From Hyphomicrobiales bacterium (lineage in GTDB: Bacteria; Pseudomonadota; Alphaproteobacteria; Rhizobiales; Rhizobiaceae), in contig UBTY01000029.1 in NCBI GenBank assembly GCA_900468535.1, positions 3,276 to 67,275 on the forward strand: a stretch of 64,000 bases of DNA. The letters run 5' to 3'. Below the pieces are notes generated by a model. It searched no databases. It was not told the origin of the DNA and was given only the letters and a program-made list of their open reading frames with translations. Below, in pieces: positions 9,128 to 18,154 of this stretch. The stretch's first letter is position 1, and every line of letters begins with the position of its first letter. The position numbers and the translations under genes are program-made.

Positions 9128-10207
9128 ATGGCGGACAAAGACCATGGCGGGGAGGGCGGTAGAGCCGAGGACCGTCTTGAACAGCTTGAAGCGGGTGTCG
9201 CGGCGGCGCAGCCAGGACATGATGCGGCGGCCTTTCTCGCGGCAATCGTCGAATCCTCTGAGGACGCCATCATCAGCAAGTCGCTGCAGGGCATCATCAC
9301 CACCTGGAACAAGAGCGCCGAGCGGGTGTTCGGCTACACCGCCGCCGAAGCCGTCGGACGACCGGTCACCATGCTGATCCCGGAGGATCGCCTGGACGAA
9401 GAACCAGCCATCCTGGCGCGGATCCGATCGGGCGAACGGGTCGACCATTTCGAAACGATCCGTCGTCGCAAGGACGGCGCCTTCATCGACATCTCCCTGA
9501 CGATCTCGCCAATCCGCAACAGCGATGGGAAGATCATCGGCGCGTCCAAGATCGCCCGCGATATTTCGGATCGGAAGCGCGCGGCAGAACATCAGGATCT
9601 GCTGCTGCGCGAGATGCACCATCGGGTGAAGAACCTCTTTGCGATTACCGGCAGCATCGTCACGCTGGCGGCACGAACGGCTCAGACGCCGGTCGAGCTT
9701 GCCACCGATATGAAGGAGCGCCTTGTCTCTCTATCGCGCGCCCACGAGATGACCTTGCCGAGCTTCACCGGCGGCCAAGCCTTTGCGGAACGATCGACGA
9801 CGTTGTTCACGCTTCTATCGAGCCTGCTGTCTCCGTTTGAAGACGCGGAAGGCGTGCGTTGGCGGCTGCATGGCGAAGACGTGCCAATCAGCGCCGACAA
9901 GGTCACGAGCCTTTCGCTGCTGTTTCATGAATACGCCACCAACGCGGTGAAGCACGGCGCTCTTTCTGTGCCGGAAGGGCGATTGGATATCACCTTGAGT
10001 TCACAGCCTGAAAGCGTTGAGATCGCATGGTTAGAATCTGACGCAAGCCACACAGCTGTTGCCAATAGCAAGGCAAAGGGATTCGGAACGACGCTCGAGC
10101 AGATGGTGGTTCGTACGTTGAATGCGCAGGTATCGCGGGATTGGCAGCCCCACGGGCTTCTGATCCGGCTCACGGTCCCGCGCGACGCGTTTTCGATACC
10201 GGCCTAG
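9128..10207 (+). CDS. PAS domain HWE-type sensor histidine kinase
   Basis: A 359-aa cytoplasmic kinase without membrane segments. A PAS domain (about residues 38-155) begins FLAAIVESSEDAIISKSLQG; the phospho-acceptor block is LLREMHHRVKNLFAI, typical of HWE/HisKA_2 kinases common in Rhizobiales, and the ATPase domain contains LLFHEYATNAVKHGAL. Such kinases often feed the PhyR/EcfG general stress response. It lies divergent from the KaiC-like gene and just upstream of a response regulator, with an ECF sigma factor next to that. Confidence 0.9.
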   Translation: MADKDHGGEGGRAEDRLEQLEAGVAAAQPGHDAAAFLAAIVESSEDAIISKSLQGIITTWNKSAERVFGYTAAEAVGRPVTMLIPEDRLDEEPAILARIRSGERVDHFETIRRRKDGAFIDISLTISPIRNSDGKIIGASKIARDISDRKRAAEHQDLLLREMHHRVKNLFAITGSIVTLAARTAQTPVELATDMKERLVSLSRAHEMTLPSFTGGQAFAERSTTLFTLLSSLLSPFEDAEGVRWRLHGEDVPISADKVTSLSLLFHEYATNAVKHGALSVPEGRLDITLSSQPESVEIAWLESDASHTAVANSKAKGFGTTLEQMVVRTLNAQVSRDWQPHGLLIRLTVPRDAFSIPA

Positions 10208-10402
10208 GAAGGGTCGAGGAGCATTCTTCGTAGGTCGCGCCCTTGGGCAAATCCCGTTCATCATCCAGACAGGTTACCAATGCCATACATTGCGTGATCG
10301 GATTTCCGACGTCCCATGTGATAAGCGTGAATCGATGAAGGCGCTTGCTACATTATCGGTGCGGATCGCACTAACCTCCGCCGTCGAAAGTTGATACGCC
10401 TC

Positions 10403-10795
10403 ATGGCAGAACGTTCCGAGATCCTCTCGGCATTCAAGGACAAGCGAATTCTCGTTGTCGAGGACGAGTATTTCCTTGCAGATGAGGTTCGCCAGAAGCT
10501 CACCGGCCTCGGCGCAGTAGTAGTCGGCCCGGTCGCGACGGTCACCGACGCAATGGATCTGATCGATGGCTCCTATATCGACGCTGCCATTCTTGACGTT
10601 CATCTTGGCGACGAATTCGTATTTCCTGTTGCGGATCGGCTTGATGAGCTCGACATCCCGTTCGTCTTCGCGACAGGTTATGATCCGGCGTTCATCCCGG
10701 TGGCATACGGCGGATTTGCGTTTTGTGCAAAGCCGACAGAGCTCGCGAAAATCGCCCATGGGTTATGGGGCGGAGCTGGGTCTGACCTGAACTGA
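10403..10795 (+). CDS. Single-domain response regulator
   Basis: A 130-aa receiver domain taking the ATG at 10403. It shows VVEDEYFLADEV, the phospho-acceptor in AAILDVHLGDE, Thr in VFATGYD and Lys in CAKPTE. This is the FATGYD subgroup of rhizobial receivers that often pair with HWE kinases; the kinase gene ends 195 bp upstream. The receiver at 21442 belongs to the same subgroup. Confidence 0.88.
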   Translation: MAERSEILSAFKDKRILVVEDEYFLADEVRQKLTGLGAVVVGPVATVTDAMDLIDGSYIDAAILDVHLGDEFVFPVADRLDELDIPFVFATGYDPAFIPVAYGGFAFCAKPTELAKIAHGLWGGAGSDLN

Positions 10796-10798
10796 GAA

Positions 10799-11287
10799 TT
10801 AGTCGCTGTCCAGCCTTTCGGTAAGCCGTTCCCGCGCGCGGTTGACCCGGCTTTTCACTGTGCCAATCGGGCAGCCGAACCGCTTTGCAGCCTCCTCGTA
10901 GCTTTCGCCCTGGATAAAGACGACGTTGATCGCGTCGCGACTTGGTTTAGGAAGAGCCGCGATTGCTTCTTCCAGCTCCTGCCCCCGCAACGACCATTCC
11001 TGCTGGGGCTGTACCGTTGCCTTCTGTCCCAGGACATCGTCCATTCCGACATGCTCGCGCTTGGAAAGGCCGAAGCGCGTGCAAAATGTGTTGCGCATGA
11101 TGGTGAACATCCAGGATTTCAGCCGCGTGCCTTCCTCGAACTTTTCGAGATTGCCAAGCACCTTGACCAGAGTGTCCTGGACGAGATCGTCGATGTCGTT
11201 CTGGGAAGAGTAGAAGCGGCGCGCGAACTTGTGCGGTGCTGGTAGAAGTCCGAGCAATTCTGCTTCAATTTTGGCATTTCGGCACAT
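10799..11287 (-). CDS. ECF sigma factor (EcfG/ECF15-like)
   Basis: A 162-aa sigma-70 family protein with only regions 2 and 4: DIDDLVQDTLVKVL and LKSWMFTIMRNTF (region 2), SYEEAAKRFGCPIGTVKSR (region 4 helix-turn-helix). Region 4 resembles that of EcfG-type general stress sigma factors of alphaproteobacteria. No NepR-like anti-sigma gene is visible nearby. It is convergent with the response regulator at 10403, and its own promoter region carries an EcfG-like motif, suggesting autoregulation. GGAGGG precedes the ATG by seven bases. Confidence 0.85.
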   Translation of the reverse strand: MCRNAKIEAELLGLLPAPHKFARRFYSSQNDIDDLVQDTLVKVLGNLEKFEEGTRLKSWMFTIMRNTFCTRFGLSKREHVGMDDVLGQKATVQPQQEWSLRGQELEEAIAALPKPSRDAINVVFIQGESYEEAAKRFGCPIGTVKSRVNRARERLTERLDSD

Positions 11288-11311
11288 GAGCAGTCCCTCC
11301 GTTTATGAAAG

Positions 11312-11337
11312 AACTGCGCGTTTCTGAATGCCGTTCC
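11312..11337 (-). promoter_or_regulatory. Candidate EcfG-type promoter of the ECF sigma gene
   Basis: On the minus strand GGAAC is followed after 17 bases by AGTT, close to the EcfG consensus GGAAC-N16/17-CGTT (one mismatch in the -10). It lies 25-50 bp upstream of the sigma factor start, in the correct direction. Confidence 0.5.
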
Positions 11338-11522
11338 TGAATAATACGCGCCTCGACCACTCCGTCTGCTACCGTACCGAAGATAATACTTCACGCGCCC
11401 CAGTTAGAAAATGTGCCGGGGCCAAACCGGCTGATGCGGCTCGGTCGCCTCACGCCGGTCGTCCTGCCGGTGATGCAGGCGCGACTAGGCGCCCTTGACC
11501 TGCCCTGTAAATTTCACTGATA

Positions 11523-11560
11523 GGGGCTCCATGGGCATTTCTACAATAATACCCGCTAAG
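11523..11560 (+). repeat. Left terminal inverted repeat of the Tn3-family element
   Basis: 38 bp starting GGGGCTCCATGGG and ending ATAATACCCGCTAAG. It matches the right end at about 31 of 38 positions, with the inner 17 bases identical. The tnpA stop codon lies inside it, as is common in this family. Confidence 0.85.
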
Positions 11561-14525
11561 GGAATTTGAAGTTGTTTGGATTGAAGCGGTTAGCGCGGAT
11601 CGGCCTGAAGCGTTCGAGGGGGCGGTCAATTTCGTTCCAGAGGTAGTCTCCGGTCAGCGCGATATGTGCCCAGGGCAGCGGTGCGACCTGGGAAAGCACC
11701 TCGTCGGGCATGACGATGCCCTGGCTGCGGATATAATCGACGGCGCGGCTGAGATAGACGGTGTTCCATAGGATGATGGCGTTGACGACGAGGTTGAGGC
11801 CAGACGCCCGGTAGGCCATGGTTTCGGCGACGCGGTTGCGCAGTTCGCCGAGCTGATGGAGGAAGACGGCGCGTGCAAGAGCATGCCGACTTTCACCCTT
11901 GTTGAGGATCGCGTGTGATCTGCGGCGCAACTTCGTGTCGAGCAGCCAGTCGCAGATGAAGATTGAGCGTTCAATCCGGCCCATTTCACGCAGGGCCTGG
12001 TTGAGCCGGTTTTGCCGGGGTGATGCTGCCAGCTTCTTGAGGATCACGGATGGCGGCACCAGACCTGCAGCGATCGACGCTTTCAGCCGCAACACCTCGT
12101 CCCAGTGCCGCTCGATGACATCCATGTTGACCGTTCCCGCGATCAGCGCGTCGAGCGGTCCGTAGGCCGGGTCTGGATCGATGACGAAGAGCCTGCGATT
12201 GCCGAGATTGCGGATACGGGGAATGAGCCTGTAGCCGAAGGCGTGGAACATGGAAAACGTCGTTTCGGTGGCGCCGGCCGTATCGGTTGCGTGCTCATGG
12301 ATTTCGACGGAGCTCTCGTTGTGAAGAAGACCGTCGAGCACGTAGGGCGCTTCGCTTTCGGACGCCTGGATCATGCGGGAAAAGAAGGAGGCGAAGCGGT
12401 TGGACAGGAAGCCATAGATCGACGCACCCGGCCGTTTTCCGTATTTTGCATTGTAGTCGAGACTGGCTTCGCCGCGCCCGCCGGCCGGAAAGAACTGCCC
12501 GTCCGAGGATGAGATATGGCCGTCGCCCCAGACTGCGGCGAAGGGATGGGCCTGTTGGGCATCGACCAGCACGGCGGTCGCTGTGGCATAAGTTTCCGAT
12601 CGCAGATGCCGGTCCACCATCAGCATCATCTGATGGATCGTGACGCCGCGCGAACTTTCCGCCATGCGTTCAGCGCCGGCGTTCGTAGCGTCGGCAAGGA
12701 TCGCGGCCATCAGCGCCGCCTCGTCGTTTGCCGTCTCACCGGTGCGGTAGTGGGTGAAGCTGTCGAGGAACCTGGTCCAGCTATGGACTTCGGCGAGCAG
12801 GCTGGTGATCCTGATCCGCGGGACCAGAATATAAAGCCGGCGGCTGAGCGTGACGATCCTGTCGCGGTCCTCCTCGCGGATCGGCGAGATTGACAGACCC
12901 TTGTCGGATATCGCCGCATCCGGAATGGCGTTGGCGGCGGCCGCCTTGGCCAGCTCTTTCAATTTCGCGTCGAGCGTGGCGGTGCGCTCAGTTCGCCATT
13001 CGGCAAAGCTGTCAGGGATGGCAAGCCCGAGCCGCCCTTCGGCGCGCATCAGGGCGAAGATCGGCCGAGGCAGAAGATAATCCTCGAAACTGCGCCATGC
13101 CCGGCTGCCATCGACCCATATGTCGCCGGCCCGTAGACGTTCCCGCAGGTGAACGAGCACCGCCACTTCCCAGGCGCGCAGGTCGATATGGGTGCCATCC
13201 GAGCGCACACGCCGTCGCCATTTGCGGGTCATAAATGCGAGCGACACCTGCGCGGGCAATTTCCGGCCATCGTACAGTGCACGCAGATGGTCCACTGCCG
13301 TCAGGATCGGGTCGTCGGGACGGAACGACCGGAACGAGAACGTGCGGAACATGAGTCTGCCCAGCTTGCGCAACGATTTGTGCCGCTCAATGAGCTCGTC
13401 GAATTCGTCACTGCGATCTGGGCGCACGACAGAGGCTGCAGCCGTCATGCTGGCGATCAATCCGTCCCAGCCGAGGGAGGTTGCGATCGCGGATGCAAAA
13501 TCGGTGTTACTCTCACGGGCGGCGAGAAGAGCCTCGCCGAGCTTGAGATGATTGAGCGCCACCCCATCAAGAACGTCTGCCTCTTTCAGCCGCCGCTCCT
13601 TGCGGCTGATCTCGGCCTTGCGACGGGTGCTGCCGATCAATTTGCAGAACATGTCGATCGCGAGGTCGGTGATCGCCGCCTGCTTTTCGATGACGAAGGC
13701 GGTCAGCGTGGCGCAGCGACGCTCGGATGTCAGGCGTCGTATCTCGCGTGCATGCAGAACGCGCGCGTCCCGGGCGATGATACCATAGCGGTTGGCATGG
13801 ATCGTCTTGCGACGTTCATCGGAAATGGTGGCCGCATCAAGAACCTCGAGGCGGGCGATCAGGCCCTTGAGGTTTTTCAGCTTCGCTCCTTCAGGCGCCT
13901 CCGCGATCCAGCCGAGGTGGCTCCGATCGCCCGCCCGCTCAGCGAGAAGCTGATCAAGCGCTTCGATAGACGATTGCTCCAGGCCCCGGATCAATTCGCG
14001 ATAAGCCTGTCGGCGTGCCGCCGCCCGGCCGGCCAGTGCCAGACGTATCAGCAGCTCCGGCACGGGAACGAGCAGCATCCTATCCTTGAGTGCTTCGATC
14101 ACCGCCTTGGTGATCGGCGCGCCTTGCTCGGTCGCGGCCGCCTCACGTGCAGCCACGGTGATCAGTGTGCGATAGTCGCTCGCCCGAACAGGCTGGAGGT
14201 CCAACGCTGCGACGATCTCGCGCGCATGTTCGCGGCGTGTTTCCTCCCGTTGGGCATAGAGCCCGAACACCGCAGGGTCGATGCCAAGCTGGTCGGCGAC
14301 AATAGAGACGACCGCCTGAGACGGGACTTCTCCTGGACGCAGCGGACGCCCCAAATCCCGGACCAGCGCGAGCTGGATTGCAAAGCCCAGCCGATTATGC
14401 GACCGGCGATGCGCCTTTGCGAAAGCAATATCCTCAGCAGACAGAGCATAGCGCGCCAGGGCTTCTTCATAAATGTCAGGCGGCTCGAACAAAATGGTGC
14501 GCGCCTGCGCATCGAGGAAGGACAT
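11556..14525 (-). CDS. tnpA: Tn3-family transposase TnpA
   Basis: A 989-aa DDE transposase, the normal full length for Tn3-family TnpA. The N-terminal DNA-binding half contains RRSHNRLGFAIQLALVRDLG; the C-terminal half contains VWGDGHISSSDGQFFP, HEHATDTAG, RLIPRIRNLGNRRLFV and LNLVVNAIILWNTVYL, all conserved in the family. It binds the 38-bp ends and performs replicative transposition. The frame is intact, so the element may still be active. The tnpR gene lies 15 bp upstream on the same strand. Confidence 0.95.
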   Translation of the reverse strand: MSFLDAQARTILFEPPDIYEEALARYALSAEDIAFAKAHRRSHNRLGFAIQLALVRDLGRPLRPGEVPSQAVVSIVADQLGIDPAVFGLYAQREETRREHAREIVAALDLQPVRASDYRTLITVAAREAAATEQGAPITKAVIEALKDRMLLVPVPELLIRLALAGRAAARRQAYRELIRGLEQSSIEALDQLLAERAGDRSHLGWIAEAPEGAKLKNLKGLIARLEVLDAATISDERRKTIHANRYGIIARDARVLHAREIRRLTSERRCATLTAFVIEKQAAITDLAIDMFCKLIGSTRRKAEISRKERRLKEADVLDGVALNHLKLGEALLAARESNTDFASAIATSLGWDGLIASMTAAASVVRPDRSDEFDELIERHKSLRKLGRLMFRTFSFRSFRPDDPILTAVDHLRALYDGRKLPAQVSLAFMTRKWRRRVRSDGTHIDLRAWEVAVLVHLRERLRAGDIWVDGSRAWRSFEDYLLPRPIFALMRAEGRLGLAIPDSFAEWRTERTATLDAKLKELAKAAAANAIPDAAISDKGLSISPIREEDRDRIVTLSRRLYILVPRIRITSLLAEVHSWTRFLDSFTHYRTGETANDEAALMAAILADATNAGAERMAESSRGVTIHQMMLMVDRHLRSETYATATAVLVDAQQAHPFAAVWGDGHISSSDGQFFPAGGRGEASLDYNAKYGKRPGASIYGFLSNRFASFFSRMIQASESEAPYVLDGLLHNESSVEIHEHATDTAGATETTFSMFHAFGYRLIPRIRNLGNRRLFVIDPDPAYGPLDALIAGTVNMDVIERHWDEVLRLKASIAAGLVPPSVILKKLAASPRQNRLNQALREMGRIERSIFICDWLLDTKLRRRSHAILNKGESRHALARAVFLHQLGELRNRVAETMAYRASGLNLVVNAIILWNTVYLSRAVDYIRSQGIVMPDEVLSQVAPLPWAHIALTGDYLWNEIDRPLERFRPIRANRFNPNNFKFP

Positions 14526-14540
14526 CGGTCACATCAGCCC

Positions 14541-15146
14541 TTAATGCGAGGTATCGGGCGAATCTTTCTTCCCGGACCCGGTCCATCCAATCCGTCTCAG
14601 TGTGTCGATCAGCGTCGAGCGCGGTACCTTGAACGTCCGGCACACGGAGGCCTTGCTGGCGCCAGCTTCCAAAGCAGCCAGAACCTGCTCGACCTTTTCC
14701 GCATCGATCGCCGGAGGCCTGCCGCCCTTGCGGCCGCGCCGGCGCGCCGCAGCCAGGCCGGCATTGACCCGCTCCGTAATCAACGCTCTCTCGTATTCGG
14801 CAAGCGTGCCGAATAGGTTGAACAGAAACGAGCCGTGCGAATTCGTCGTGTCGATCGCCTCCGTCAGAGAGCGGAAGGCGACGCCGCGTACCTTCAACTC
14901 TTCAACGATACGGATCAGGTGAGAGAGCGACCGGCCTAACCTATCGAGCTTCCAGACAACCAACACGTCGCCCTTGCGCAATTCCCCGAGGCAGGTCTTC
15001 AGGCCCGGCCGATCGTCGCGCGCTCCGGAAGCGCGATCTTGATGCAGATGACGCTCATCAACCCCGGCCGCGATAAGGGCATCACGCTGCAAGGCAACCG
15101 ATTGGCGCTCATCACTACTCGACACCCGCATGTAGCCGATCAACAT
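14541..15146 (-). CDS. tnpR: Tn3-family serine resolvase TnpR
   Basis: A 201-aa serine recombinase. The catalytic Ser lies in IGYMRVSS near residue 10, followed by DVLVVWKLDRLGRSL and the C-terminal helix-turn-helix KASVCRTFKVPRSTLID. It resolves the cointegrate made by TnpA at the res site directly upstream. The ATG at 15146 is preferred over a TTG three codons earlier because GAGG precedes it at a usable distance. Confidence 0.93.
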   Translation of the reverse strand: MLIGYMRVSSSDERQSVALQRDALIAAGVDERHLHQDRASGARDDRPGLKTCLGELRKGDVLVVWKLDRLGRSLSHLIRIVEELKVRGVAFRSLTEAIDTTNSHGSFLFNLFGTLAEYERALITERVNAGLAAARRRGRKGGRPPAIDAEKVEQVLAALEAGASKASVCRTFKVPRSTLIDTLRRIGWTGSGKKDSPDTSH

Positions 15147-15210
15147 GTGCGACAAACCTCAAATCAGGAATTGTCGCACAGTCTCACATTCCGACAGGGT
15201 TTGTCGCGCA
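15147..15210. repeat. Candidate res site of the transposon
   Basis: Inverted arms GTGCGACAA and TTGTCGCAC (15147-15155 and 15171-15179), followed by another TTGTCGCG at 15201-15208 with CCGACA before it, lie directly upstream of tnpR. This arrangement of repeated half-sites is what a resolvase binding region looks like. Confidence 0.6.
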
Positions 15211-15295
15211 GAAAATCGCCATCCTACGACGCCAACTTCACCCTGCGACGGCGCTGCGCGGAAATCATGTGTTTTCCGTCAGCCACCAAAAGCAG

Positions 15296-15592
15296 CTATA
15301 TGAAGGCGCTACCGTTCGGGCCGACATATTCGGTGTTGAACCCATCCTTTCGAGCTGCGCGCAGAAAGGCATTCGCATCCGATAGATCGATCCGTTTTCC
15401 GTGGTCGCAAAGTTCCACGTGGTTGGCGCGCAACCAGTAAGATCCGCGGTCGCTCACCACGCGCACCTGCCAGCCGCCCTCGTCTGGCTTCTGCAACCGA
15501 AAGTCAGGAACCTTGCCATCCTGAATACCGGCACTCTCTGCCGACCGGCTTTCATTGGCTTTAGGGGTGGTTGCTGTCGTCGCATGTCGCAT
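15296..15592 (-). CDS. Hypothetical protein, 98 aa
   Basis: AAGGA seven bases before the ATG at 15592 supports this start. The first 25 residues are Ala/Ser/Thr rich, and the rest (WQVRVVSDRGSYWLRANHVEL, then DLSDANAFLRAARKDGF) looks like a compact folded domain. I do not recognise a family. It overlaps by 139 bp the end of the long PAS reading frame on the same strand in another frame; the ribosome binding site favours this one as the real gene there. Confidence 0.5.
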   Translation of the reverse strand: MRHATTATTPKANESRSAESAGIQDGKVPDFRLQKPDEGGWQVRVVSDRGSYWLRANHVELCDHGKRIDLSDANAFLRAARKDGFNTEYVGPNGSAFI

Positions 15593-16365
15593 CGGATGTT
15601 CCTTGGATTTCTGGGTGCAGTGATCTCTTCGCTATGCTCTTCTTGCTGATGTCGGCTGGTGGGTGCCGCAGACGCGTGACCTAGTTGGCGGCGGACAAAC
15701 GGATAGTGGCTCGTATCGAGACAGTCGTTGCGCTGGATCAAACGGCTAGATTTTTCCGGACTGCCGGCTGCCTCGGTCATTCTCTTCTGAATGGCATCGG
15801 TGACGTCTTCCACCTGATGAAGCAGGTAGATAAGGCGACCCTCGGCATCGAAGATGGGAGTGTTCACCGGCTTCCAGAATTTAGTCACGAAGAGGCCGCT
15901 GGTGTCCCGGACATCGTACCTTTGGATACGCATGGCATTGGAAACGCCATCCTCGGCGGCATGTTTAAGCGATGCATAGAGATTGCTGACCCCGTCTGCC
16001 TCTTCGTCCGAAGGGTTGTCGGGGAAGACATCGAACATGCAACTCCCTGCAACCTCGGCGGCAGATGTCAGAGTGGCATTTTCGTACGCGGCGTTAATGT
16101 CGACGATGTGCAGTCCCTTGCGGGGGTCCAGCAGGAGGTGGGGCTTTGACGAATGCTCAAATTCGTCACGGAAGATTCTCCGCTGTACCTCCGCGTGCAA
16201 TGGATCGATCTCCACACCGAAGCCACTCACTGCTTCGAGGATCGCCAGCTCTCTCAGAGCCGGCGAGAGCATGACCTTGAGGAAGTGGGTGTCGTGCTCG
16301 TTACGTGGCTCCAGCAGCCGCGCGCGAAACAGGTCGATATTTTGCCTGAGAATGAACCGTTGCAC
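15454..16365 (-). CDS. PAS-domain protein, C-terminus doubtful
   Basis: A 303-aa frame with a PAS-like domain at about residues 77-195 (LLLDPRKGLHIVDINAAYEN, FKPVNTPIFDAEGRLIYLLHQVEDVTD-type ending). In this family the PAS domain usually precedes a histidine kinase, but no kinase block follows. After about residue 215 the sequence loses any recognisable character and runs over the start of the 98-aa gene. Either the protein is a short PAS sensor with a degenerate tail or a kinase gene that lost its 3' part. Confidence 0.5.
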   Translation of the reverse strand: MQRFILRQNIDLFRARLLEPRNEHDTHFLKVMLSPALRELAILEAVSGFGVEIDPLHAEVQRRIFRDEFEHSSKPHLLLDPRKGLHIVDINAAYENATLTSAAEVAGSCMFDVFPDNPSDEEADGVSNLYASLKHAAEDGVSNAMRIQRYDVRDTSGLFVTKFWKPVNTPIFDAEGRLIYLLHQVEDVTDAIQKRMTEAAGSPEKSSRLIQRNDCLDTSHYPFVRRQLGHASAAPTSRHQQEEHSEEITAPRNPRNIRCDMRRQQPPLKPMKAGRQRVPVFRMARFLTFGCRSQTRAAGRCAW

Positions 16366-16643
16366 AGCAGCCTCCCGGCTCCGTCTCCATTAATTCTCGT
16401 TCTGATCGACAACTGCACTCCAGCCGCTGGTTTTGCGCCATCTTAATCGCTGAAGCTGAAGCCAAGGAGAGCCGCCCTTAACGGCATATTCTAGAACGAA
16501 GTTGGCGTCCCGTTCCGCAGCCGCCTGGACGCCTTGCTGCCTCCGTTTCAAGGCGCCCCCAGCTTTCAGCCCGCATACCGTCCGATCCGCCTTTTCCGGT
16601 TCACTGGGACCTCCGCCTGATCACACCGATCATTGGCTAAAGG
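16366..16643. other. Intergenic interval in the transposon cargo
   Basis: About 280 bp without a supported gene. It probably carries the promoter of the PAS gene on the minus strand. Nothing else is recognised. Confidence 0.35.
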
Positions 16644-16937
16644 TCAATGTCGCGGCATGATTGCGAACTCATGAACCGTGCAGTGAGGTCGACGCAACTC
16701 GAACTCACTGAGCAACTTCAATGACTTTCGAACAACATCCTCGCCACGACATGGATCTGCTGCCACTTCCTCACTGCTCCCTTCCAACCGGGCACTGAGA
16801 GCCAGAAGCAGCTTCCAGACCAGATCTCCATCACGCTCAGCGATGAGGGCGCAAGCATGAAGTTTGTGAGCGAGTGCCCTAAGGATGGCCTGCCTTTCTT
16901 CGACAGGCATCTTTTCGAACGGCAGTGGGGTAGTCAT
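16644..16937 (-). CDS. Hypothetical protein, 97 aa
   Basis: Start ATG at 16937, with GGGAG six bases upstream. The sequence is mostly helical (EERQAILRALAHKLHACALI, VWKLLLALSARLEG) and has no membrane segment. The start overlaps the stop of the upstream 80-aa gene as ATGA, so the two form a coupled pair. No family is recognised. Confidence 0.5.
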   Translation of the reverse strand: MTTPLPFEKMPVEERQAILRALAHKLHACALIAERDGDLVWKLLLALSARLEGSSEEVAADPCRGEDVVRKSLKLLSEFELRRPHCTVHEFAIMPRH

Positions 16938-17176
16938 AACGTTCTCCCACGTGCACTTTCTCGAACCGACCAAGCAACGTCCGCTTCCAGTGCCAGCCGC
17001 AAGTCGCCGATCGAGCAAACTATGGTTTGGACGCGTTCATTCATGGGAACCCCGCTGATCGCAAACTTGTGCAGCTTGCTCTGCGCTCGTGGAGGGTTGG
17101 GGTTCGTAATAGGCGTGGCGGTCCTTGGAGCGGGAACCGTTGTTCTATCGTCGTTGAGAGATCTACGTCTCATCAT
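16934..17176 (-). CDS. Hypothetical protein, 80 aa
   Basis: Start ATG at 17176, with GGAG five bases upstream. The N-terminus is basic and proline/threonine rich (VPAPRTATPITNPNPPRAQ) and the rest is ordinary. It is coupled by ATGA to the 97-aa gene that follows. Function unknown. Confidence 0.4.
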   Translation of the reverse strand: MMRRRSLNDDRTTVPAPRTATPITNPNPPRAQSKLHKFAISGVPMNERVQTIVCSIGDLRLALEADVAWSVRESARGRTL

Positions 17177-17278
17177 ATCTACTCCTACCGTCAGGCAAGA
17201 GCGCGTATAATCTCCCAATCGGCTCTGCCCTGGAAGAATAGGCCGACAGAGTATCCTACGCTGCAAAATGCAAATGAC

Positions 17279-17473
17279 CTAATTTATTTCCATTCGCTCG
17301 GCTGCGGTATGGCCGAACAGCCGTTCGGCCGCCTTGTTCGAGGTCCTGATAACGCCCGTCAGGCTTTTGCTGACGATCGCGTCGGAGGACTTGACAATGG
17401 CGGCCAGAAGGGCCGCCCCGTCATGACACGGGCGCGAATTCTTCACGCTTTCCTCCAGCTCGAGCAACGTCAT
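17279..17473 (-). pseudogene. Truncated PAS/HWE kinase remnant
   Basis: A 64-aa frame whose core, LLAAIVKSSDAIVSKSLTGV followed by NKAAERLFGHTAAE, closely resembles the PAS start of the HWE kinase at 9128. It breaks off where the istB remnant begins on the other strand. It looks like the 5' stub of a second PAS kinase gene cut by an insertion sequence. Confidence 0.65.
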
Positions 17474-17475
17474 TC

Positions 17476-17800
17476 AAGTCCGAAGCTCGACAAATTCGAT
17501 CTGCTCATCCTCGACGATTTCGCCTATGTGACCAAGCACCAGGCTGAAACGAGCGTGCTCTTCGAACTCATCTCCGCGCGCTACGAGCGGCGATCACTCA
17601 TGCTCACCGCCAACCAGCCCTTCGGTGAATGGAACAGGGTTTTCCCCGATCCCGCCATGACACTCGCCGTCGTTGATCGTCTCGTCCACCACGCAACAAT
17701 CTTTGAGATGAATGTCGAAAGCTGTCGGCGTCGATCCGCGATGGAAGCCAAACGCCAGCGTGGCAGACCCGCTTACTTCGCGACAATGAAAAATGCCGCT
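17476..17800 (+). mobile_element. istB: IS21-family istB 3' remnant
   Basis: The plus-strand frame contains LDKFDLLILDDFAYV, ETSVLFELISARYERRSLML, TANQPFGEWNRVFPD and AVVDRLVHHATIFEMNVES, the second half of an IS21 helper ATPase IstB. The N-terminal half with Walker A is missing, so it cannot be active. A 5' istA remnant in the same orientation lies at 20774. Confidence 0.8.
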
Positions 17801-17935
17801 ATCCATTATTCTGCAAGGAGTCGTTTTCGCCTTGCAATTGCGTCCAGCCTCCCCATTTGAGATATAGTAGCAGCCACGGAACGGGCGCTGCTTTTTAGAG
17901 CCGCAAAAAGGTCTAGCCCCAAGCGGGAGGACGCG

Positions 17936-18082
17936 ATGTCTTCCATAGCAAGAACTTCCAGACACGAACGCGCAATGCGATTCCTCAGCGGCTTGAGATA
18001 CGGGGATTTCGTCATGAAATCGATCCCGGTCATGGCTGTCGCATTCATTCTCTACGTCATACTGCAAGGCACGTTCTGGTAG
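17936..18082 (+). CDS. Small membrane protein, 48 aa
   Basis: A short gene: ATG at 17936 with GGGAGG a few bases upstream, stop TAG at 18080. The C-terminal half forms one hydrophobic segment (IPVMAVAFILYVILQGTFW), predicted to span the membrane, after a basic N-terminus. No family recognised. It opens a run of small plus-strand genes inside the transposon. Confidence 0.5.
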   Translation: MSSIARTSRHERAMRFLSGLRYGDFVMKSIPVMAVAFILYVILQGTFW

Positions 18083-18154
18083 CGTCCGGATTGCAGTTAC
18101 CGAAATAGCATCGTTTGCGGTGAGCGTTGGTCCAATCGACCAATTGAGGTTCCT

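Noticed and set aside
13149-14816. Long 555-aa plus-strand frame
   Set aside because: It lies antisense to tnpA and tnpR in high-GC DNA and shows no family motif; the minus-strand transposase and resolvase are certain.
17898-17923. GGAAC motif as a second EcfG promoter
   Set aside because: No GTT-type -10 element at 16-17 bases distance.
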